10,222 nt of DNA from Bryobacterales bacterium. Lineage in GTDB: Bacteria > Acidobacteriota > Terriglobia > Bryobacterales > Bryobacteraceae. The stretch's first letter is position 1, and each line of letters begins with the position of its first letter. The position numbers and the translations under genes are program-made. Location: positions 1 to 10,222 of the forward strand of contig JANXQZ010000410.1 of the NCBI GenBank assembly GCA_025353235.1, in the 5' to 3' direction. The notes under the pieces were generated by a model, which was not told the DNA's origin, made no database searches, and saw only the letters and a list, made by a program, of their open reading frames with translations. Positions 6,229-10,222 of this stretch are shown here, in pieces.

Positions 6229-9200
6229 ATGTCCACTTATATACGAATAATCATTTTCTGTTTCCTGATCGGCTCGGTTTTCGCTGCTCCAGCCAATGAA
6301 TCTCCGGCCCAGTTTCGCCCAGGCGTCGTCTTGGTTGGGTTCCGGCTGGGGGTGAACGAACTAGACAAGTCATCAGTGATCGGAGTGGCAGGCGCGAGCG
6401 AGTTGAAGCGTATCGGCGTTGGCGTTCACGTTCTTAGAGTGCCTGTGGGCTATGAAGAGCGGATCGTGCAGTGGCTCAGGTCGTTCAGCTTGATTCGATA
6501 CGCCGAGCTGGACTATCGGCACCGCGTTAACGGCGCCGTGCCAAACGATGCGAACTTCGGCAACCAATGGGCGATGCTGAACACGGGGCAGGTACTGAAC
6601 GGCTACGGCGGAGTGCCGGGCGACGATAACAAAGCCGTGCAGGCCTGGAGCATTACCACGGGTTCGCCTTCCGTGGTGGTGGCCGTCCTCGATACGGGCA
6701 CGCAATACTCGCACCCCGATCTCTTCGTCAATATGTGGAACAATCCGGGCGGCATCGGGGGTTGCGCGGCCGGCACTCATGGCTACAACGTACTCGCCAG
6801 CACTTGCGATCCGATGGACGATGAGACCTATTTTGGCGGGCACGGGACGCACGTATCGGGACTGCTCGGCGCGGTGGGCAATAACGGCGCGGGTGTGACA
6901 GGAGTGGCTTGGACTTCGAGCATCATGGCGGTGAAGTGGGTATCCGCAGACGCCAACGGCTTTACCAGCGACCTGATAACCGCTACAGACTGGGTAATTG
7001 CCGCGAAGCAGGCGGGCATCAACGTTCGCGTTATCAATGATTCGGCTACCTGGCCCGGCACGGGATTCTCTCAGGCGCTCAGCGATGAAATCGATCTGCT
7101 CGCGCAAAACGACATTTTATTTGTGACCGCGGCAGGCAACTCGACCCAGGACAACGACTCCGTGCCGAGATACCCATGCTCCTATGCCAGGCCGAACATG
7201 ATCTGCGTCACGGCGCTGGATATGGATAATTCGCTTTGGGTGGCCTCGAATTGGGGCCGCACCACTGTGCAACTTGCCGCGCCGGGCGCGAACGTCTACT
7301 CGACCATGCGTCAAAGCAATTACGGATACCTAAGTGGCGGATCCATGGCTTCTCCGCAGGTTGCGGGCACGGCCGCGCTCATCCTGTCTCTTGGCTACCA
7401 AAGCGTCAACAATCTGCGATCCATGATTCTCAACAACGTCGACGTCGATTCTCAGCTGTCGTCCAAGGTGAGCACCAGCGGACGGTTGAACGTCTGCAAA
7501 GCGGTGCCGGGCTGCTCCTCGGCCATCACTGCGCCGCCAGGGATCTGGATAACCCCCTCCGTCACGGGAATTCCCCAATACGGATCGCTAGTGGGTGCGT
7601 CCACGGGCATCTGGACCGGGTCTCCCACTAACTATGCATATCAGTGGTATCGATGCGGCGGCGCGGGATGTTCGCCGATTGCGGGTGCCGTGTCCCAGAC
7701 GTACGCTGTTCTAAGTTCGGCGGACGCAGGTGCCACCTTGACCGTTGCCGTCCGCGCCTCGAACAGCGCAGGAACAGGAACCGGGCTGTCAGCTGCCAGC
7801 GCGGCGGTGGCTGCGGCACAGCCGCCCTTCACAATCGGCTCGACGATACCGGACGGCAGTTCGCTCGGGGGTAGTGTGCGCTGGGAAGCTTCGCCACTCT
7901 CTCCCGTGAATTTCGTTCAGTTCTATCTCGATGGCGTTCTCAGCCAGACGGTCTCCGCCTCGCCATTTGTTTATAACGGCGGTACCACGGGCCTGCTTGA
8001 TACGTCCACGCTCGGCGCCGGCTTGCACGTGCTTGGCATCCGCGCGCTTTCGACTGACAACCGGACCTACAGCTTTTATGGAGCAACCGTCACGATAACG
8101 AACGGTCCCAGCAACACGTCGCCGCCGATCATTTCCGGTACGCCGGCGATCGGCCAGACGCTTTCGACCTCAACCGGCTCGTGGAGCGGCGCACCAACCA
8201 GCTTCACCTATCAATGGAACCGGTGCGCAAGCAACGGAACCGGTTGCTCTGCGATCCCTGGCGCTACGGCGAGCAGTTACTTGGTGGCCAGCGCGGACGG
8301 CGGGTTGTCCATCCGTTCGTTTGTGACTGCGACAAACACGGCGGGATCGGGGACAGCTATGTCTGCTGCAGTGACGATCGGCGTGCCCTCCGTCACGACT
8401 GCCTCCCTCCCCAGCGGAGTGCAAAACACAAGCTACAACGCGTCGCTGACCGCGACTGGAGGTACTCTGCCCTACACGTGGTCCGTGATAGCTGGCACGC
8501 TGCCGGCAGGGCTAACTCTGGCTTCGGGGACAGGAGCGATCTCTGGCATGCCCACGACGCCGGGAACGAGCAACTTCACGGTGCAGGTGCGCGATTCCAA
8601 TGCCCAGACCGCTGCCAAGGCATTGAGCATCGCGATCGGTTCGGCGGGAGGATCTATCGCACTGGTGCAATCGACTGCTGTGGAAGGTTCGGCGGTGGGG
8701 TCGGTTTCGGCGGCGTTCCCGTCGGCCAACAGCGGGGGCAACCTGATCCTCGCTTTCGTGCGCATGTCCTCCACCTCACAGACGGTCACGGTGAGCGATT
8801 CATTGGGGAACGTCTTCACTGACGCGATATCTCAGGCACAGGCGAGTGACGGGCATCAGATCCATCTGTTCTACGCGAAGAACATCGCGGGCGGGGCAAA
8901 TACGGTGACCGCTGCTTTTTCGGGGACTAACAATCATCCCTGGCTTGCGGTGTACGAGTATCGCGGCTTGAGTGCGACTGCGCCTCTCGATCAAGTGAGC
9001 AGTGCGGAAGGCTTCGGGACGACCGTGAATACCGGTTCGACTCCGACTACCACGGCCGCAAGCGAGCTCGTTTTCGCCGGGGCGGGTTTCCAGTACAATT
9101 ACGCGGGTACCAGCACGGCGGACCCGAACTACACGATGCAACAGCAGGACACGGGCACGTCGCGCGCGGCAAACGAGAATGCGGTGGCGAGTTCGGCAGG

Positions 9201-10170
9201 AGCATACGCGGGGACCTTCGCGCTCAACATGGGCACGAACTGGTCTGCCCTGATCGCCACATTCCGGAGCGCCGGTGCGCCTTCGCCACCGTCGATCACG
9301 ACTAACTTCCTGGCGGGCGGCACCCAAAATAAGGCGTATAGCGCCACGGTTACTGCAAGTGGCGGAACAGCGCCCTATGCGTGGTCGGTTATTGCGGGGA
9401 GTCTGCCCCAAGGCCTTACGCTGGCTGCGGGGACGGGCGTGATCTCCGGGACGCCTACCGCCCTTGGGAGCAGCAATTTCACCCTGCAGGTGGCAGATGT
9501 AAACGCGCAGGCCGCGTCGAAGGCATTCAGCATTGCGATCGCTTCTGCTGGCGCGATCGCGCTCGTGCAGTCTAACGCGGTGGAAGGGAGCGGGGTGGGA
9601 TCTCTATCGCTTGCGTTCCCTTCAGGGAACAGCGCCGGGAATCTGATTGTCGCATTTGTCCGCATGTCAACGACTGGACAGACATTGCAGGTGACGGACA
9701 GCCTGGGCAATATTTACACCGACGCCGTATCGCAGGCGCAGACGACCGACGGGCATCAGATTCATCTGTTTTACGCGAAGAACGTCTCAGCAGGCGCGAA
9801 CACGGTTGCCGCTAGCTTCTCGGGAACCAACAATCATCCCTGGATGGCGGTGTTCGAGTATCGCGGTTTGAGCACGACAGCGCCGCTGGATCGGGTGAAT
9901 AAGGCTCAGGGCGGCGGAACGACGGCGAACACCGGGTTGACGGCTGCCACTTCGACGCCGAACGAATTGATTTTCGCCGGGGCAGGGTTTCAGAACAATT
10001 ACTCGGGGACGGTGTCGGCGGGCGGCAGCTATGCGCTCCAGCAGCAGGATACCGGGACTTCGCGCGCGGTGAATGAGAGCGCGATCGTGAGTTCGAAGGC
10101 TTCGTTTGCGGGTACGTTCAGTTTAAACCCAGGCACGAATTGGTCGGCGGTGATTGCGACTTTCAAGTAG
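6229..10170 (+). CDS. Secreted subtilisin-family (S8) serine protease with a long Ig-like C-terminal stalk
   Basis: A 1313-residue exported endopeptidase. A signal peptide (1-19 or 1-20, hydrophobic 5-17, ending SVFA-A) is followed by a propeptide-like segment (about 23-100). The catalytic domain (about 104-425) begins with the thermitase-like PNDANFGNQWAMLNTGQ. The triad is intact: D155 in VVVAVLDTG, H205 in GGHGTHVSG and S372 in GGSMASPQVAG, with oxyanion-hole N304 in AAGN. Cysteine pairs C179/C193, C317/C326 and C423/C429 could form disulfides. The C-terminal stalk holds an Ig-like module with a YQW.RC..GC core (about 435-528), a different Ig-like module (about 531-625), a second YQW.RC module (about 629-718), then two copies of a He_PIG-like domain plus a roughly 205-residue beta-rich module (720-1012 and 1021-1312). 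The protein stops right at the module end, with no PEP-CTERM, LPXTG or type 9 sorting signal. The start has a weak GGAG 13 nt upstream. The substrate is unknown; the stalk probably serves binding or surface display. Confidence 0.9.
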   Translation: MSTYIRIIIFCFLIGSVFAAPANESPAQFRPGVVLVGFRLGVNELDKSSVIGVAGASELKRIGVGVHVLRVPVGYEERIVQWLRSFSLIRYAELDYRHRVNGAVPNDANFGNQWAMLNTGQVLNGYGGVPGDDNKAVQAWSITTGSPSVVVAVLDTGTQYSHPDLFVNMWNNPGGIGGCAAGTHGYNVLASTCDPMDDETYFGGHGTHVSGLLGAVGNNGAGVTGVAWTSSIMAVKWVSADANGFTSDLITATDWVIAAKQAGINVRVINDSATWPGTGFSQALSDEIDLLAQNDILFVTAAGNSTQDNDSVPRYPCSYARPNMICVTALDMDNSLWVASNWGRTTVQLAAPGANVYSTMRQSNYGYLSGGSMASPQVAGTAALILSLGYQSVNNLRSMILNNVDVDSQLSSKVSTSGRLNVCKAVPGCSSAITAPPGIWITPSVTGIPQYGSLVGASTGIWTGSPTNYAYQWYRCGGAGCSPIAGAVSQTYAVLSSADAGATLTVAVRASNSAGTGTGLSAASAAVAAAQPPFTIGSTIPDGSSLGGSVRWEASPLSPVNFVQFYLDGVLSQTVSASPFVYNGGTTGLLDTSTLGAGLHVLGIRALSTDNRTYSFYGATVTITNGPSNTSPPIISGTPAIGQTLSTSTGSWSGAPTSFTYQWNRCASNGTGCSAIPGATASSYLVASADGGLSIRSFVTATNTAGSGTAMSAAVTIGVPSVTTASLPSGVQNTSYNASLTATGGTLPYTWSVIAGTLPAGLTLASGTGAISGMPTTPGTSNFTVQVRDSNAQTAAKALSIAIGSAGGSIALVQSTAVEGSAVGSVSAAFPSANSGGNLILAFVRMSSTSQTVTVSDSLGNVFTDAISQAQASDGHQIHLFYAKNIAGGANTVTAAFSGTNNHPWLAVYEYRGLSATAPLDQVSSAEGFGTTVNTGSTPTTTAASELVFAGAGFQYNYAGTSTADPNYTMQQQDTGTSRAANENAVASSAGAYAGTFALNMGTNWSALIATFRSAGAPSPPSITTNFLAGGTQNKAYSATVTASGGTAPYAWSVIAGSLPQGLTLAAGTGVISGTPTALGSSNFTLQVADVNAQAASKAFSIAIASAGAIALVQSNAVEGSGVGSLSLAFPSGNSAGNLIVAFVRMSTTGQTLQVTDSLGNIYTDAVSQAQTTDGHQIHLFYAKNVSAGANTVAASFSGTNNHPWMAVFEYRGLSTTAPLDRVNKAQGGGTTANTGLTAATSTPNELIFAGAGFQNNYSGTVSAGGSYALQQQDTGTSRAVNESAIVSSKASFAGTFSLNPGTNWSAVIATFK
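7531..8382 (+). repeat. Two diverged Cys-containing Ig-like modules flanking a different Ig-like module
   Basis: Within the protease gene, residues 435-528 (7531-7812) and 629-718 (8113-8382) share one pattern: P..I...G..L....G.W.G.PT.Y.YQW.RC, a nearby second cysteine followed by S.I.GA, then Y.V..AD.G and a TA.N.AG ending. The cysteine pairs are C476/C481 and C666/C673. Between them, 531-625 (7819-8103) is unlike both and resembles bacterial Ig-like modules (VNFVQFYLDGVLSQ, then LHVLGIRALSTDN). At the DNA level the two copies are well diverged. Confidence 0.65.
8386..10164 (+). repeat. Tandem duplication of a He_PIG-like plus beta-rich unit (879 and 876 bp)
   Basis: Unit 1 is 8386-9264 (residues 720-1012), unit 2 is 9289-10164 (1021-1312), with an 8-residue linker RSAGAPSP. 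Each starts with a He_PIG-like domain (PYTWSVIAGTLPAGLTLASG versus PYAWSVIAGSLPQGLTLAAG) and continues with a module running from IALVQS.AVEGS to NWSA.IATF. An ungapped comparison by eye of 811-1010 with 1111-1310 gives about 70% identity. Many codons differ at silent positions, so the duplication is not recent. Best-kept blocks are DGHQIHLFYAKN, SGTNNHPW and QQQDTGTSRA. Confidence 0.88.
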
Positions 10171-10191
10171 TGCGTATTCGCTAGGAATGGA

Positions 10192-10222
10192 TGGCTCCCC
10201 GACATGGATTCGAACCACGATT
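10192..10222 (-). tRNA. 3' part of a tRNA gene, probably tRNA-Asn, cut by the window edge
   Basis: Read on the minus strand from the window edge, the sequence gives a T stem CGTGG, a 7-nt T loop TTCGAAT, the matching stem CCATG (one G-T pair), a 7-nt acceptor strand TCGGGGA, a discriminator G and an encoded CCA (10194-10192). T54, T55, C56, A58 and the G53-C61 pair are all as expected. A72 implies U1, and U1-A72 with G73 fits bacterial tRNA-Asn. The anticodon lies outside the window, so the identity is inference. The gene faces the protease gene, whose stop codon ends 21 nt away. Confidence 0.85.

Noticed and set aside
6373..7107. A 244-codon open frame on the minus strand opposite the protease catalytic domain
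   Set aside because: It covers the codons for D155 and H205 of an obvious S8 protease, has a His/Arg-rich product without recognisable features, and is best explained as a shadow.
8386..10164. The 900-bp periodic repeat considered as a mobile element or recent assembly duplication
   Set aside because: It stays in frame, aligns with domain boundaries and has diverged to about 70% protein identity with many silent changes, so it is an old intragenic domain duplication.

Overview
The window looks like chromosomal DNA from a GC-rich Gram-negative bacterium. My best guess is an acidobacterium of the Solibacter/Bryobacter type. The reasons are an outer-membrane polysaccharide export system, and a very long secreted S8 protease whose tail joins putative-Ig (He_PIG-like) modules to a roughly 200-residue beta-rich module that I associate with acidobacterial secreted proteins. 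This assignment is inference from protein style; no marker gene is present.

Left part (42-5722, all minus strand): a compact four-gene exopolysaccharide or capsule assembly operon. In transcription order it encodes an outer-membrane polysaccharide export protein (Wza type, 4772-5722), a fused chain-length regulator and BY-kinase-like ATPase (Wzz/GumC type, 2584-4767), a Wzx-type flippase (1289-2587) and a Wzy/O-antigen-ligase-type polymerase (42-1292). The first two genes are 4 nt apart and the next two junctions are ATGA overlaps, so co-transcription and translational coupling are very likely. Together they cover flipping of lipid-linked repeat units, polymerisation, length control and export. 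No glycosyltransferase or initiating transferase is in view; the operon may continue beyond position 1. A sigma70-like promoter candidate at 5799-5826 is followed at once by an 8+8 bp inverted repeat (5766-5797) that would overlap the transcription start.

Middle (5723-6228): a 506-bp divergent intergenic region, AT-richer than its flanks, with the promoter and dyad, some weak hairpins and one doubtful small ORF.

Right part (6229-10170, plus strand): one 1313-residue secreted subtilisin-family protease with an intact catalytic triad and a C-terminal stalk of about 880 residues made of Ig-like modules, ending in a diverged tandem duplication of a roughly 295-residue unit. Twenty-one bases after its stop codon, and facing it, lies the 3' part of a tRNA gene (probably tRNA-Asn) cut by the window edge.

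The most distinctive points are the BY-kinase-like domain with no tyrosine and no recognisable oligomerisation motif, the inverted repeat at the EPS operon promoter, and the duplicated module of unknown function in the protease tail. I saw no CRISPR array, insertion sequence or defence system.
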